Assembly: GCA_037039925.1 (NCBI GenBank)
Contig: JAXRKP010000064.1
Coordinates: 230,001 to 294,000, forward strand
Source of the DNA: Doris montereyensis
Taxonomy: Eukaryota > Mollusca > Gastropoda > Nudibranchia > Dorididae
DNA length: 64,000 bases
Direction: 5' to 3'
This document shows positions 45,501 through 63,649 of this stretch, piece by piece; position 1 is the first letter of the stretch; every line of letters begins with the position of its first letter. The translations under genes and the position numbers were made by a program. Under the pieces are notes generated by a model, which ran no database searches, was not told the DNA's origin, and saw nothing but the letters and a program-made list of their open reading frames with translations.

Positions 45501-48151
45501 AAGAAAGAGATCCATCACAATTATATCCCATCTAGATAAAAGCTGTGTCCGATTACAAGTACATACACTTTCATTAAATTTCACCAACATGGGGATCGCA
45601 GCCATGTAAGGGAAGCAAACGCAAACGTCCCAAGATTACAATTACAAATTGCTTTTGGGGGAAATAATGTCTTTGAACTTATTACACAGCATCTAAGCAG
45701 TTCTCTATGCAAATTGAATAACCTTAAAGTACTAAGTTGCACGCTTACAATATGTTATTATTCAAATGAAAAATGTCCACTTCCAACTGTCTCTGAAACA
45801 GAATATTAGAGCTATAGATGACGTTAGCCCCATGTAATGTTAACAGAAAGGTTGACCTCTGTTTCATTTCTCCCTGTTAAGATTTCTATGTGTCAAGTTT
45901 CCATTATCAGTCTCGATATGCCAGTCTTTTGTTGCACTGTCTGCTCTCTCAGTCTCACATTGTGTAACCTTGTGATAGATAAAAGTCACATTCAGTTATG
46001 AAAGACTGCTGCGACTGACAGCAAGGTCTAGCAAAAAGGTAGATATCTAATTTCTTTCAACCCCTGCAAAAATCAAGCCCTAATTTTTTTAGGCTGATGT
46101 ATCATGTAGATCTACACAGCGAAGCTGGGAGAGGCAAATAAGCGCTTCCGTATACCACGAGTGAACCTTTAACGAAATAAATGGAAGAAAGAAGAATAAC
46201 TGTTTACAACAATTTAGATCTAAATCTAAGGCTAGCTGTAAGACCAGCACTAGAGTCATTAATGATAAATGGATATCGCCAGTAGAGATACATTTAATGA
46301 TTAATGGTGAAAATGAAAGAAGTTTGACACTCATTCGGTTCACTATTAATGAAGAATGAACCTTTGCACTATTCATCATTAATGAAGGTCCTAAGCATGA
46401 TCCCAGTTAAATCTGTAATCATTGAATGCCAGTAGTGATGGCTGACTGTCTTACTCTTTCACTCTTTCCCATACCCAAACAATAATAACCCCTCTCCTCT
46501 TTCATTTCGGCATAATCGCACTTTAGCACCGCTAGGGCAGTATCGAAATTGAAAATAGTTAAAGGATACTATTCGCAGTGTATCCCCGACTGAAAAAAAG
46601 GCCGCGGTCACGCTCTCAAGAGAGACTCAGGCCAACTGACCGCAATGTAGGCTAGCCTACCGTGATACTGATTTCCTCTCCTCTTCCAAGCCTCCGTGGC
46701 CGAGTCTGAAAAAAAGGAATATTGACATGCCCGTTGGACACTTGGCGGTGCTATCTCTCATCAATCTCGCCACCCGCGAGGCCTGCCCTACCTGTTCTAT
46801 GGTCCCATCTACTCTAGGCCTAACTCCGGGAATGAGACTTGAGATATACACATTTTTCTTATTCGATTTCCATAGCTTATCCTGAGGAGGAGGAGGGGAG
46901 AGGGTGTTCTGCATTAAAAGAAACAGTGTTCCTATGTCGATATTTGAATATATTTATAATCCTTGTGTCTGCTTTCTTCCAAAATGGCTGATCAAAGCAA
47001 TTCTTGTTTCCTGATGCAGGGGAATAATAATATTATCATTTTACCTTTCTTACTGGTTCTGTTTCTCCAGTTTTATCCTCTTCTTGATAAAAGTGTGGGG
47101 GTTTTTTAGGGAGAGATAAGCATGAAAACAAACAAAATAAACAACAAAAAGCCCAGACTTGTGTTTCAGACAGTCGTCTTCCCAGTCAGTAAATCACCCA
47201 GACAGACTTCTACATTGCACCTATGGTCACAGGTGCTAAAGTAGGAGGGAATAGGGTGACAAATGACTTCAAACACAAGAGCGGGGCTTTTTGTTGTTTA
47301 TTTTGTTTGTTTTTCATGAGAATAATAGGAAGACGACTTGAAGCCTCACTTGCCTGACCAAAGTCGTCCCCCTATTATTACTCCCACTTTAGCACTGCTG
47401 CAGTGCATTTTTCGTTTCATTTACTATGGTCAGCGGTGATATAGTGGGAGTAATAATAGGGCAACAACTGGAGAACAACACACGTAAAAGTGAGAGGCCC
47501 TTCATAGCACGTCGCGCAAAGCTGTCGTTCGAGGAGCATGAGAGAGGGATATCAGTGCCAAGCCCAGTATCGAGCATAAACTGAATTTGTAATCGTATTC
47601 AAGGTGAAATATTGCAGTGCTAAGCAAGTGTGATTATCCCTTCATTTCAATATCTTGCATTAAGTTGCATGTGTTGGAGTGTTTTGACCTCTGCAGGACA
47701 TCGAAGCATACTTCCATGTTGAGAGAGCGGTATGTGTGTACAACTTTACTGTGCCCACTTCAAATTTTGTATAATTTCAACCCTCAAATAAACCCTTTTA
47801 GTCACTCTAGTTTTTATCATCTCCCTTCATGTATATAGATTCTAGATCTAGTTGGTGCTATGGGAGTTCCACCTATTATTTTCTTTGATCATTTTCGATG
47901 GAAAAGAGTGCAGATCAGACTTGTGACGGTGGAGACCTGTAACAGTATGAGCTGGGGTCGATTTTCTAGATATCTATCTTAGAACTAAAATCTACTTGAC
48001 ACAGTCAATCAAATCACGTCAGTGTCATGTCAGTCATAGTTGTAAGTTAGTTTGACCAGACCGGTCCCGGCATCACAAGATAGACACAAAGTACACAACT
48101 TGCACGGTTGTTCAATCAATGCCAGGAAACCGGCTGATCTTCACTTACCAT
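23328..48151 (-). CDS. COPB2: COPB2, coatomer subunit beta-prime, 20 coding exons (gene span)
   Basis: Beta-prime-COP is a core subunit of the COPI coat that carries retrograde Golgi-to-ER cargo; its N-terminal WD40 propeller reads di-lysine KKxx tails. Exons, 5' to 3' on minus: 48151-48149, 45233-45097, 43926-43840, 42980-42854, 42210-42062, 39450-39304, 38777-38678, 37806-37665, 36790-36591, 36064-35865, 35545-35438, 34611-34468, 33522-33389, 32025-31817, 31553-31227, 30099-30008, 29263-29077, 27381-27214, 26082-25887, 23366-23328. Joined and phase-corrected, the CDS is about 2895 nt, roughly 964 residues; the human protein is about 906, the excess lying in the C-terminal linker. The residues known to bind KKxx (Arg/Lys of RSDRVK, Arg of LPVRAA, Asp/Arg of HSDYLR, Asp of SSDDML) are all kept. 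Nine exons need single-base corrections. Introns are mostly 0.3-3 kb and full of repeats. Confidence 0.97.
23490..24150 (+). repeat. tandem array of family C repeat, ~118-bp unit x 6
   Basis: Six tandem units containing GAGGAAACAGCA at 23522, 23629, 23740, 23858, 23976 and 24094 (spacing 107, 111, then 118 three times). It is the same sequence that occurs singly as family C elsewhere, and lies in the last COPB2 intron about 125 bp from exon 20. Confidence 0.93.
24998..25540. mobile_element. Harbinger-type MITE with TIRs and TAA target duplication
   Basis: Left end AGGGCCCTACACACCT, right end AGGTGTGTAGAGCCCC: inverted termini matching at 13 of the outer 15 bases. TAA flanks both ends (24995-24997 and 25541-25543). 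The 543-bp body has no transposase. PIF/Harbinger elements duplicate TWA on insertion, which fits. Lies in the last COPB2 intron. Confidence 0.8.
25590..25850 (+). repeat. dispersed repeat family G, right half
   Basis: Aligns by eye with 33930-34150: shared TTCACCC, GAGTCTCTG, an AAATACAGACTTA-like segment and TTGGCAGCTAT. The left half of the family (CTAATTCTAACTT and neighbours) is at 28610-28730. The copy at 33775-34150 has both halves. Confidence 0.7.
25887..26082 (-). CDS. COPB2: COPB2 exon 19, linker and acidic helix
   Basis: Starts [10 protein letters not shown] and runs into an Ala/Pro-rich linker ([18 protein letters not shown]). One extra base in an A-run at about 25978-25983 (plus strand) is needed to reach [20 protein letters not shown] and VQIDDVEGL. 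196 becomes 195, phase 0-0. Read without correction the linker would look His/Gln-rich, which I regard as an artefact. Confidence 0.88.
26222..26560 (+). mobile_element. SINE family A, antisense in COPB2 intron
   Basis: Head GGTAGTCCAGAAGC and B-box-like GGGTCAAGCC. The middle has a long C-run and GACGGACGATAAAAAGG, and the 3' end GTGGGTAAAATCAAAT. Confidence 0.88.
26560..26745 (+). repeat. ~41-bp minisatellite, five copies
   Basis: Unit AAACAAACAAATAAACCAAC followed by ATTCTAAATCAAATTTTT; starts in the tail of the adjacent SINE, from which it probably grew. Confidence 0.9.
26932..27208 (+). mobile_element. SINE family A inserted at the COPB2 exon 18 splice donor
   Basis: Head ACAGTAGTCCAGAAGC, body CGGAGACTGGCGATGAAAAA, tail GGGTAAAATCAAATC. 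It is bracketed by 11-bp near-perfect direct repeats, CTTACTTTAGG (26921-26931) and CTCACTTTAGG (27209-27219). On the gene strand these read CCTAAAGTAAG and CCTAAAGTGAG, i.e. two copies of the exon 18 5' splice site. Confidence 0.87.
27214..27381 (-). CDS. COPB2: COPB2 exon 18
   Basis: 168 nt, phase 0-0: [20 protein letters not shown], an acidic Asp/Glu/Gly stretch, PLPSTPK. The donor AAA|GTGAGG lies inside the target-site duplication of the SINE at 26932-27208. Confidence 0.9.
27510..28570 (+). repeat. 34-bp minisatellite, about 30 copies, intronic
   Basis: Unit GACTACTGTTCTGGGCTATG then AGTATTCTTGTAAT, with frequent truncated units. Lies in the COPB2 intron between exons 17 and 18. Confidence 0.95.
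28610..28830 (+). repeat. family G left half followed by SINE B fragment
   Basis: 28610-28730 matches 33775-33880 (ATCGAAAAACA, CTAATTCTAACTT, ACATTGAT). 28728-28805 matches the 3' third of SINE B (AGGAGGTGAT, TAGAAAC). Confidence 0.65.
29077..29263 (-). CDS. COPB2: COPB2 exon 17
   Basis: Needs two compensating changes: near 29245 (before [13 protein letters not shown]) and one extra base at 29208-29209, after which it reads [17 protein letters not shown] through AVAFSKIP. Left uncorrected, a TGA appears early in the exon. Donor CCT|GTAAGG, phase 0. Confidence 0.9.
30008..30099 (-). CDS. COPB2: COPB2 exon 16
   Basis: [12 protein letters not shown], one missing base near 30063, then [18 protein letters not shown]. 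Donor AG|GTCAGG is atypical. 92 becomes 93, matching the neighbours' phases. Confidence 0.9.
30610..30915 (+). repeat. dispersed repeat family F
   Basis: About 300 bp, recognised by GGTCATTCTTTG, a CATTTGAGGATTTTTCT-like core, GAATTTTTATTCA and a CTGACTCAATCTA-like end. Other copies: 52600-52905 plus, 43090-43330 minus, 39600-39725 minus (partial). The copies are AT-rich, diverged and without coding potential. Confidence 0.72.
31227..31553 (-). CDS. COPB2: COPB2 exon 15, alpha-solenoid
   Basis: [19 protein letters not shown], then one extra base near 31470, then [20 protein letters not shown] and [20 protein letters not shown] up to FVLGK. 327 becomes 326 (phase 0 to 2). The exon is much more GC-rich than its introns. 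Confidence 0.94.
31817..32025 (-). CDS. COPB2: COPB2 exon 14
   Basis: [42 protein letters not shown], then one extra base in a four-base G-run (31855-31858). With it removed the exon ends [13 protein letters not shown] at CAG|GTTTGT. 209 becomes 208, restoring phase 0. Confidence 0.94.
33193..33354. repeat. long inverted repeat (hairpin), 61-bp arms, 40-bp loop
   Basis: Arms 33193-33253 and 33294-33354 are complementary with about three differences. The inner part reads TTAACCCTTTCCTGCC on the left and GCAGGAAAGGGTTAA on the right; the outermost part is GAAGGAAGGAAAT / ATTTCCTTCCTTC. The hairpin begins 34 nt into the COPB2 intron after exon 13. Confidence 0.9.
33389..33522 (-). CDS. COPB2: COPB2 exon 13
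   Basis: Starts LLNEIEE, shifts at an A-run near 33500 into VRTGLW, then shifts back at a G-run near 33478 into [20 protein letters not shown]. The two changes cancel, so 134 nt keeps phases 0 and 2. Confidence 0.92.
33775..34150 (+). repeat. dispersed repeat family G, both halves
   Basis: Longest copy of family G in the window, in the COPB2 intron between exons 12 and 13. Class unknown. Confidence 0.68.
34468..34611 (-). CDS. COPB2: COPB2 exon 12
   Basis: 144 nt, phase 0-0, intact: [20 protein letters not shown], then DGVEDAFE. Confidence 0.96.
35438..35545 (-). CDS. COPB2: COPB2 exon 11
   Basis: HGGYLLGV then [20 protein letters not shown] in the next frame: one extra G at 35516-35517. 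108 nt becomes 107, matching phases 1 and 0. Confidence 0.93.
35865..36064 (-). CDS. COPB2: COPB2 exon 10
   Basis: 200 nt, intact: [20 protein letters not shown], then [19 protein letters not shown]. Ends phase 1 at GAAG|GTGTGT. Confidence 0.96.
36591..36790 (-). CDS. COPB2: COPB2 exon 9, start of the second propeller
   Basis: 200 nt, intact: [40 protein letters not shown]. The donor is GTTCGT, weaker than usual. Confidence 0.95.
36930..37112 (-). mobile_element. SINE family B, partial, in COPB2 intron
   Basis: On minus: head with CCGAGTAGTTAGGCTGCC and a degraded B-box, then the family body. Sense with respect to COPB2. Confidence 0.78.
37665..37806 (-). CDS. COPB2: COPB2 exon 8
   Basis: Reads [19 protein letters not shown] and [12 protein letters not shown], then loses one base near 37687; restoring an A gives SIIIK at the donor (AAG|GTATGT). 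142 nt becomes 143, which restores phase 0. Confidence 0.93.
37999..38321 (+). mobile_element. SINE family B, full length with 12-bp target duplication
   Basis: Element 38011-38309, flanked by perfect TACAACCCAAAA direct repeats at 37999-38010 and 38310-38321. Head GTGGCCGAGCGGTTGGGC, B-box AGTTCGAATCC, body with CTACCCAGGTGCAAATAGG, tail ending in a T-run. Perfect target duplication and intact ends mark a recent insertion. Confidence 0.92.
38678..38777 (-). CDS. COPB2: COPB2 exon 7
   Basis: 100 nt, intact: [20 protein letters not shown] to LTGSED, ending phase 1. Confidence 0.95.
39304..39450 (-). CDS. COPB2: COPB2 exon 6
   Basis: 147 nt, phase 0-0, intact: [42 protein letters not shown]. 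Confidence 0.96.
39726..42061. other. COPB2 intron 5, mostly unassigned
   Basis: 2.6 kb intron between exons 5 and 6. Contains a short GAT run (40519-40540), clustered CTAGATCT-like palindromes (40900-41210) and an unusual GC-richer stretch at 41550-41660. No coding signal found. Confidence 0.5.
42062..42210 (-). CDS. COPB2: COPB2 exon 5
   Basis: 149 nt, intact: [37 protein letters not shown] and SLDRTIK. Donor AAG|GTAAAT. Confidence 0.96.
42370..42545. repeat. degenerate GA-rich tract
   Basis: GA/GGA-rich low-complexity sequence ending in a pure GA run at 42506-42526, in a COPB2 intron. Confidence 0.85.
42854..42980 (-). CDS. COPB2: COPB2 exon 4
   Basis: 127 nt, intact: [20 protein letters not shown] onward to [10 protein letters not shown]. 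Ends phase 1 and joins exon 5 to complete the Asp of SSDDML. Confidence 0.96.
43840..43926 (-). CDS. COPB2: COPB2 exon 3
   Basis: 87 nt, phase 0-0, intact: [19 protein letters not shown]. Carries the conserved Arg of the di-lysine pocket. Confidence 0.95.
44105..44985 (-). repeat. arm A of a large inverted duplication (COPB2 intron 2)
   Basis: About 880 bp. Its reverse complement matches 50735-51600 along its whole length. Shared blocks include CTAGTTCTCAATAAGATGTGAA, cited here as CCCTAGTTCTCAATAAGATG, then AGTCATGTTTTTCAGTCAAG, GTTTTGCTAATGCAACCGAA-like and GAATCTAACCTGA. No coding potential found. Confidence 0.82.
45097..45233 (-). CDS. COPB2: COPB2 exon 2, WD40 blade 1
   Basis: Acceptor TTTACAG, donor CAG|GTATGT. 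Begins PLRLDIKR, then the frame shifts by one missing base (about 45214) into [16 protein letters not shown] and ends IWNFESQ. Length 137 becomes 138 (phase 0 to 0) when an A is restored. Confidence 0.93.
47121..47318. repeat. inverted repeat, ~46-bp arms
   Basis: CATGAAAACAAACAAAATAA at 47121 pairs with TTATTTTGTTTGTTTTTCAT ending at 47317, continuing through ACAACAAAAAGCCC / GGGGCTTTTTGTTGT. Loop about 104 bp. Confidence 0.87.
47371..47460. repeat. inverted repeat, 18-bp arms
   Basis: CCTATTATTACTCCCACT (47371-47388) and AGTGGGAGTAATAATAGG (47443-47460) are perfect reverse complements with a 54-bp loop. Confidence 0.9.
48014..48021. promoter_or_regulatory. CRE/UPRE-like site TCACGTCA, COPB2 side
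   Basis: Reads TGACGTGA on the COPB2 strand, 128 nt downstream of its ATG, in intron 1. The TGACGTG core is bound by CREB3/ATF6/XBP1-type bZIP factors in other animals. Prediction only. Confidence 0.3.
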
Positions 48152-48300
48152 TTTTGTCGTTCACACTGTCGATTTTAATCAGATATGAAAATCCTGTTGT
48201 TTTAGCCACTTTCTGGAATCTACCTCTAGATTCTATCCTTGAGTAAGGTACGTGCTTTCTCTAATATGTTGTTTTCATCGACGATACAATATGTACGTGG
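48149..48300 (-). CDS. COPB2: COPB2 exon 1: 5' UTR plus initiator ATG only
   Basis: On minus the sequence reads ACAAAAATG then GTAAGTG: the ATG (48151-48149) is followed at once by a strong donor. Exon 2 starts in phase 0 with PLRLDIK, which in other animals follows the initiator Met directly. The transcription start is not visible; the upper coordinate is nominal. Confidence 0.8.
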
Positions 48301-49031
48301 CCCGGCTGTTTGCGCATGCTTCTACTTCCCGTTTCCTCCATAACGTTATTCCATACTCAAGAATAGTTTTCTAGCGATTTCAAAGACAAGATCATAAAAC
48401 AAATCCTCACCCAAACATTTCATTAACCTTTTCTTTACATTCGTGTTTTCCATTTAAGTAGCTACTTCAATATTTTACAAGATATTTTTTCCTATTGTAT
48501 CATTCATATTCATTTTATACTTGGGCCTACATATTTTTTCTTCTTCAAAAATGTTGGTCTTATAAAATGTCCATTTAGTATCAATCAAAGTATCCCGTTG
48601 TTAATAAAAATACAATGTGTAAAGAAGAAGATGATTCATTTCACATCACAGTGAAAAACGCATTATTAGAGCTGAAATCACGGTTTTAAGAAAATAAAGA
48701 TTTAGTTTTTAAGATAAATTATTCTAAACCAGACAGTCAGCTCTAGTTTTTTTGGTGTCATTGAATGCAGTTACCATGCATTCGATATCTGAAAAGATTT
48801 AATTCATATTTCGGAAATAATTATAAAATCATAATGAGTAATGTCAGAGTATCTCAACAGGTCGGTGGTGACTTGACAAAATGCATTAGACAAAGTAATG
48901 TCCATTAGTTTCCTACTCGTACAGCGACAGAACACATGAAGTGAGGGGTCTTCCCTTTGACACCTGCAGACAAGGTACTGATATAAAAACGCATTATAAT
49001 AGGGACAACGATGTGAGGGACATATCATAGG

Positions 49032-49517
<486 letters not shown>

Positions 49518-49812
49518 CGAGGGGGAATAAAAAGAAAAACAACTCGCAGGATCAACAGCAGTGACTATTTTGTCACGTACTAACAATATACAATATCATC
49601 ATTGCGTCTCTAATGTGTTTTATCAGTGCACGGCCAAACGAGTGTGTAGCAACGCAGTGCTCTAATGTTCTAATGTGTTTTTTCATAGCATTGCTAACGT
49701 CTAATGTGTTTTACGATTCACATTTTTGGATCAGTTTAAGATTGGTGACAGATATCGCCATAAATCTTATATCACATGATAGAAGGGATAAATCTCTTTC
49801 GAGAATAAAAAT

Positions 49813-49820
49813 TCACGTCA
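49813..49820. promoter_or_regulatory. CRE/UPRE-like site TCACGTCA, TRAPPC4 side
   Basis: Same 8-mer as at 48014-48021, 241 bp upstream of the TRAPPC4 start codon. Prediction only. Confidence 0.3.
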
Positions 49821-50061
49821 AAATTGTCGAGCGTGTTTTGTAAAGGTAAATGGATTGTGAATGAACTGCAGGAATATATAGACAATGAAAAATATTTAGA
49901 TTCGTTGTGTTGTATGCAAAGCCGGAACAACGATAGAAGGCGTCAACGGAGGTCCCAACAACACACAAGGTGTCTGCTGTTGCAAATGGTTGTCGAACAG
50001 CAGCTCAAATGATATGTGAACGCTTTTCCTAGCACATCAAGTTGAACAAGACGAATCAGAG

Positions 50062-59416
<9,355 letters not shown>

Positions 59417-59552
59417 AATATACTATTATTGTTTATTTAGTGGGTAAAACTGGATATTTGAAAACGGTTAAGTTTGATATTAGAACAGTCGACATCAGAC
59501 ATTGAAAAAGGATGAGTCTGTCTGTTTGTCTTTCTTTTTCATACTCTCTCTT

Positions 59553-59583
<31 letters not shown>

Positions 59584-60059
59584 TTCACTTTTTTAGCATT
59601 GTATATTGATTTAGCGATTCTCTTATTAATCTTATTATTCATTCTGTTTATATGCCCAAATCATGTGAGTATGACTTCCATAATTTTTCGTTTCTTTTGA
59701 GCCCAAGATGATGAAAATCCGTTTTGTTTACAAATTTGTTCAAGTGCTCTCATTTATACTAAATGTGGCCAAAATTCAGGAGTTTGGGTTGGGGGGTTTT
59801 TTCTTCCCCTTTTTAAATGTTTTTAGTTTGTTGATCGTGCATGCATTCGTTTGTTGGATTTAGAAGAACATAGGGTATGGGGTAGGGGAAAGGAATGTGG
59901 GATATCGTTGATAAGTCTGAGAGGTCAAGAGGAATTTGGGGTCGAAAATCATTGAAGTAGGAACCATTCCTTACCTGTAGAAAATATCATAAAATCTCAA
60001 TTAGTGGTGCCACCTTTTCCAACAGACGCCTCCCACCCTATCCTCAATATAAAAATAAA

Positions 60060-61050
60060 TATGTCGACTGAGAGAAGAGCAGAGTGTAATATGCAAGTGA
60101 AATGAGTGAGAGAATTTTATCTGAGTCAAATGAGAGAGAAATAATTTTATGTGAGAAGTCACATGAGGGAGAGAGTTTTATGTGAGGAGTCAAATGAGAG
60201 AGAAATAATTTTATGTGAGAAGTCACATGAGGGAGAGAGTTTTATGTGAGGAGTCAAATGAGAGAGAAAATTTTATGTGAGGAGTCAAATGAGAGAGAAT
60301 TTTATGTGAGTAGTCAAAGGAGAGAGAGAAATTTATGTGAGGAGTTAAATGAGAGAGGTTTTCTGTGAGGAGTCAAATGAGAGAATTTTATGTGAGGAGT
60401 CAAATGAGAGAGATTTTCTGTGAGAGTCAAATGAGAGAATTTTATGAGGAGTCAAATGAGGAGAGATTTTCATGTGAGTGAGTCAAATGAGAGAATTTGT
60501 GTGTGAGGAGTCAAATGAGTGAGAGAAATTTATGAGGAGTCAAATGAGAGAGAGAGTTTCTTATATGGAGTCAAATGAGAGAGAAAGAGAGGGAGAGAAA
60601 TTTATGTGAGGAGTCAAATGAGAGAGAGTTTTATATGGAGTCAAATGAGAGAGAAGAGAGGGAGAGAAATTTATGTGAGGAGTCAAATGAGAGAGAGATA
60701 TAGTTTTATGAGGAGTCAAATGAGAGAGAAATTTATGTGAGGAGTCAATTGAGAGAGAGTTTTATATGGAGGCAAATGAGAGAAGAGAGAGAGAAATTTA
60801 TGTGAGGGGTCAAATGAGAGTATTGAGAGAGAGAGTTTTATGTGAGGAGTCAAATGAGAGAGAGAGTTTTATGTGAGGAGTCAAATGAGAGAGAAATTTT
60901 TGTGAGGAGTCAAATGAGAGAGAGAATTTATGTGAAATCAAGAGAGAATTTTATGTAAGTCAAATGAGTGATAGAATTTTGTGTGATTCAGATGAGAGAA
61001 ATTTTATGTGATTCAGATGAGAGAATTTTATGCAAGTCAAATGAGGAGAG
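60060..61050 (+). repeat. 27-bp minisatellite, about 35 copies
   Basis: Unit GAGAGAATTTTATGTGAGGA then GTCAAAT; many units vary in GA count and several lack the GGA step. Lies 640 bp downstream of the TRAPPC4 stop. Confidence 0.94.
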
Positions 61051-61216
61051 AATTTTTTGGAATGGGATGATAGTACCACATTCAGCGTGCAGGAATGTTT
61101 GAATTATATTGTTTTTTTATGTGTACAGATAAAATTGGCAATAAACTGGGGATTTTCATTGGAGTGTTTTGTAGTTTATTTTGGCTTGGTTCAAGGAATA
61201 ATTGAAGATGATTGTA

Positions 61217-61537
61217 AAAAAAGGAGTAAAGTTCCCTCTAGGCCCTTACGGCCCACAGCTGAGGCACATAGCCGGAGCACATAGTTTGAGCTTATTCTGG
61301 TTTCAATAGTGTGAAGTGGAACAGGTGATACTAATCATCACCCTGGACAGGACGCTAGTCTTTGGCAGGCTTACTTCCAAGATGTTGTTGGTACCATTGG
61401 CACCTGGGAAAGTGCGTGTTAGTCTGAGCTTTTTTCCTCAAGGAACAGAATGTCAGATTTAGCATTGCAAGGATTCAAACCCAGGACCTTATGATCTCTA
61501 GTCTGGCAACCTAACCAACTAGGCCACTTACAACGCT
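61217..61537 (-). mobile_element. SINE family B, near full length
   Basis: On minus: AGTGGCCTAGTTGGTTAGGT head and B-box GGGTTTGAATCC, with the body and tail ending GGAACTTTACTCC. Confidence 0.82.
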
Positions 61538-61567
61538 AACTTGATTGTATTACTGTTTTATTTTCTT

Positions 61568-61795
61568 AATTTATCCACATCCATAACTTAGGTGATCTCA
61601 GAATTTTTGGTAGGATTTTTAATTTGCCCGAACTGTCTTGTAAACAGAGCTAAGGGGTCTTTCATCGCACAGTAAGTTGTGGATTCACAAACAGGACGTC
61701 CTTTTTATTGTCCGTATTCGGATGGGACTATGTATCGATGCACCTATCTGGACCAGGGGAGTAGATTTCCCACTCGAAAAACGAGGACATTTTTC
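61568..61795 (-). mobile_element. SINE family A, head missing
   Basis: 3' two thirds of the family; the head is replaced by the start of a family C copy at about 61795. Confidence 0.75.
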
Positions 61796-62039
61796 TAAAT
61801 TTACCCTGTCCATTATATGCAGTGATCTCAGGATGAATTAAGAGGAAGCAACAAAAATGAAAGATAAGGGACAGAGTTAAAGGAGAAAAGCAGAACCTAC
61901 AAGTCACACCCACCAACCACCTACCCACGCGACAGAACATAGAAACAAGACAATCAATGACAGGCAGCGACTACGTCAAGAACCTCACCAACAAGCAGCA
62001 AAAACTTAAACAATGAAAAAAACCCAAAACAAACCAAGT

Positions 62040-62360
62040 GTTAAGCAAAACTTTTAATTTGTTTTTCTTTATTTCTTCATTTCAAAATATTCAAATGTTT
62101 TCTCTTCTTTTCCGTTTAATAAAACAGAATACTTTCACTTTCATCTCTTTCAAATAATATAATAATAATAATATATATTATTCAAATTGCCTTCATTCAC
62201 AACAGAGAAATGAAATTTTTCAAAATAAATTAGTAAATTTAAAAAATCATACTGATTATGGTGTGAACACCTCTCACCAAATTTCCACTGACTGATGAAA
62301 ACATTCATAATACATGGTAGTAATACTCCTACTAATAATAGTAATAATAATAATAATAAT

Positions 62361-62413
<53 letters not shown>

Positions 62414-63017
62414 TAACAATAATTATAAAAACAATAATAATGATGATGATAGTAGGAATTACTACTATTACTACAGTATATCATTTGTTGTTTTAACACA
62501 ATTTGTGAAAAACTATTTTTAAGAATAGCACAGCAAGATGAAATATTATAATAATACAATCCACTTGAAGGCAAAACCAAAGGTCTTATCATTTGTACTG
62601 ACTAAATGCAAAGTTGACAACACTTAACCCAGCTGAGTGAAAAATGTCAATGGTAGTAAATGCAAGGAGCACTGAGGACGTGTGTCGACTTCAAACAAGT
62701 TGACCGTTTACAATTTGCTATGCACAACTTAAGTGCTAAACACATGCAATATGTATGGAAAAAATCTGCGCACAATGACTGGCTGTTTATTTAACATGGC
62801 TTCTCAACCAACTGCAGTGATTTCATATCTGGTGCCATCCCCTTCTGAATTTCACTTGCCATGGGAACTTCTACAGAATCGTTTAAATGTGTAATACTGT
62901 CAGAGAACACACTCGCTTTAGGCCGACTACAGCTTGACGTTGCCCATAATTCTAGGTACAATGTTCACACAGGGGATGTGAAGAAAAGAAACGAACCAAA
63001 TAATAGTAAAAATGTGT
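62040..63017. other. gene-free stretch with (AAT)n
   Basis: Holds the AAT array at 62336-62450. The rest could include the 3' UTR of the putative minus-strand exon at 63018-63158, but nothing else is recognisable. Confidence 0.5.
62336..62450. repeat. (AAT)n microsatellite
   Basis: AAT trinucleotides with a few AAC and GAT units. Confidence 0.95.
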
Positions 63018-63158
63018 TCATGTAATATTACATCTGTGAATAGTGTGCCTTGCATGCAGAGGATCTGGAATCAAAAGTAATAGGAAACCAGCCAGAGCCT
63101 TAATCGCTCCGCCACCAACCATGCCCATTCCAAACCACCACACGACGAATTGACCGAT
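63018..63158 (-). CDS. possible terminal exon of an unidentified membrane protein
   Basis: On minus a good acceptor (CAATTTTCAG) opens a frame of 46 codons to a TGA at 63020-63018. It starts IGQFVVWWFGMGMVGGG and continues with a hydrophobic AGFLLLLIP stretch and a basic end (HARHTIHR), i.e. one likely membrane segment with a short tail. I do not recognise the family. Its upstream exons would lie beyond the right edge. A chance open frame is possible. Confidence 0.35.
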   Translation of the reverse strand: MGQFVVWWFGMGMVGGGAIKALAGFLLLLIPDPLHARHTIHRCNIT

Positions 63159-63649
63159 CTGAAAATTGAAATGACTTCATTCTCATGTGGAGAAACACAA
63201 TTTTAACAATCCTAGAGAAATGACTCTAGCAGTAGTAGTAGTAGCAGTAAAACACACAGCACCTCAAAAATAATGGCAAATTTAAGAGGAAAAATTTCCT
63301 CTGGGCTTGTCTTCAAGAGTGGGCAGTAGAAAAATACAAGAAAGAATGAGTTGATGGCTTAAAATTAAAGTTCATCATTTGAACAGAGAGAGAGAGGGAG
63401 AAAGAAAATGTGTCAACTACTATGTACATAAACATTGTGTGACGATCATGAAATGATAAGTAGATGTTACGATTCAAACTCAGCACAGAGCGAGATGAGG
63501 GAGCAAAAGTATTCACAAAGACGCTGACACTAGTGACACACAAAGGCACGGCTCCACACCCATACTGTAATACACATACAGCTACGAACACACGCACAAA
63601 CAGAAAACCCAAACCCAGAAACAAAGGAAAAATTGTAGTACAAATCACA

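Larger units (their letters stand above)
45234..48148. other. COPB2 intron 1
   Basis: 2.9 kb. No second gene seen. Notable are two inverted repeats at 47121-47460 and several TCTAGATC-like sites near 46200 and 47840. Confidence 0.6.

Noticed and set aside
46657..46914. Minus-strand 85-codon frame in COPB2 intron 1
   Set aside because: No recognisable domain, no splice context, low-complexity ends.
23328..48151. COPB2 as a duplicated pseudogene
   Set aside because: All splice sites are usable, residues of the di-lysine pocket are intact, breaks are homopolymer-type and phase-consistent, and TRAPPC4 has the same lesions.
49824..50012. 62-codon frame just upstream of TRAPPC4 as an upstream gene or first exon
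   Set aside because: It is not needed: the TRAPPC4 N-terminus starts cleanly at 50062, and this frame has no similarity to synbindin. It may be 5' UTR.
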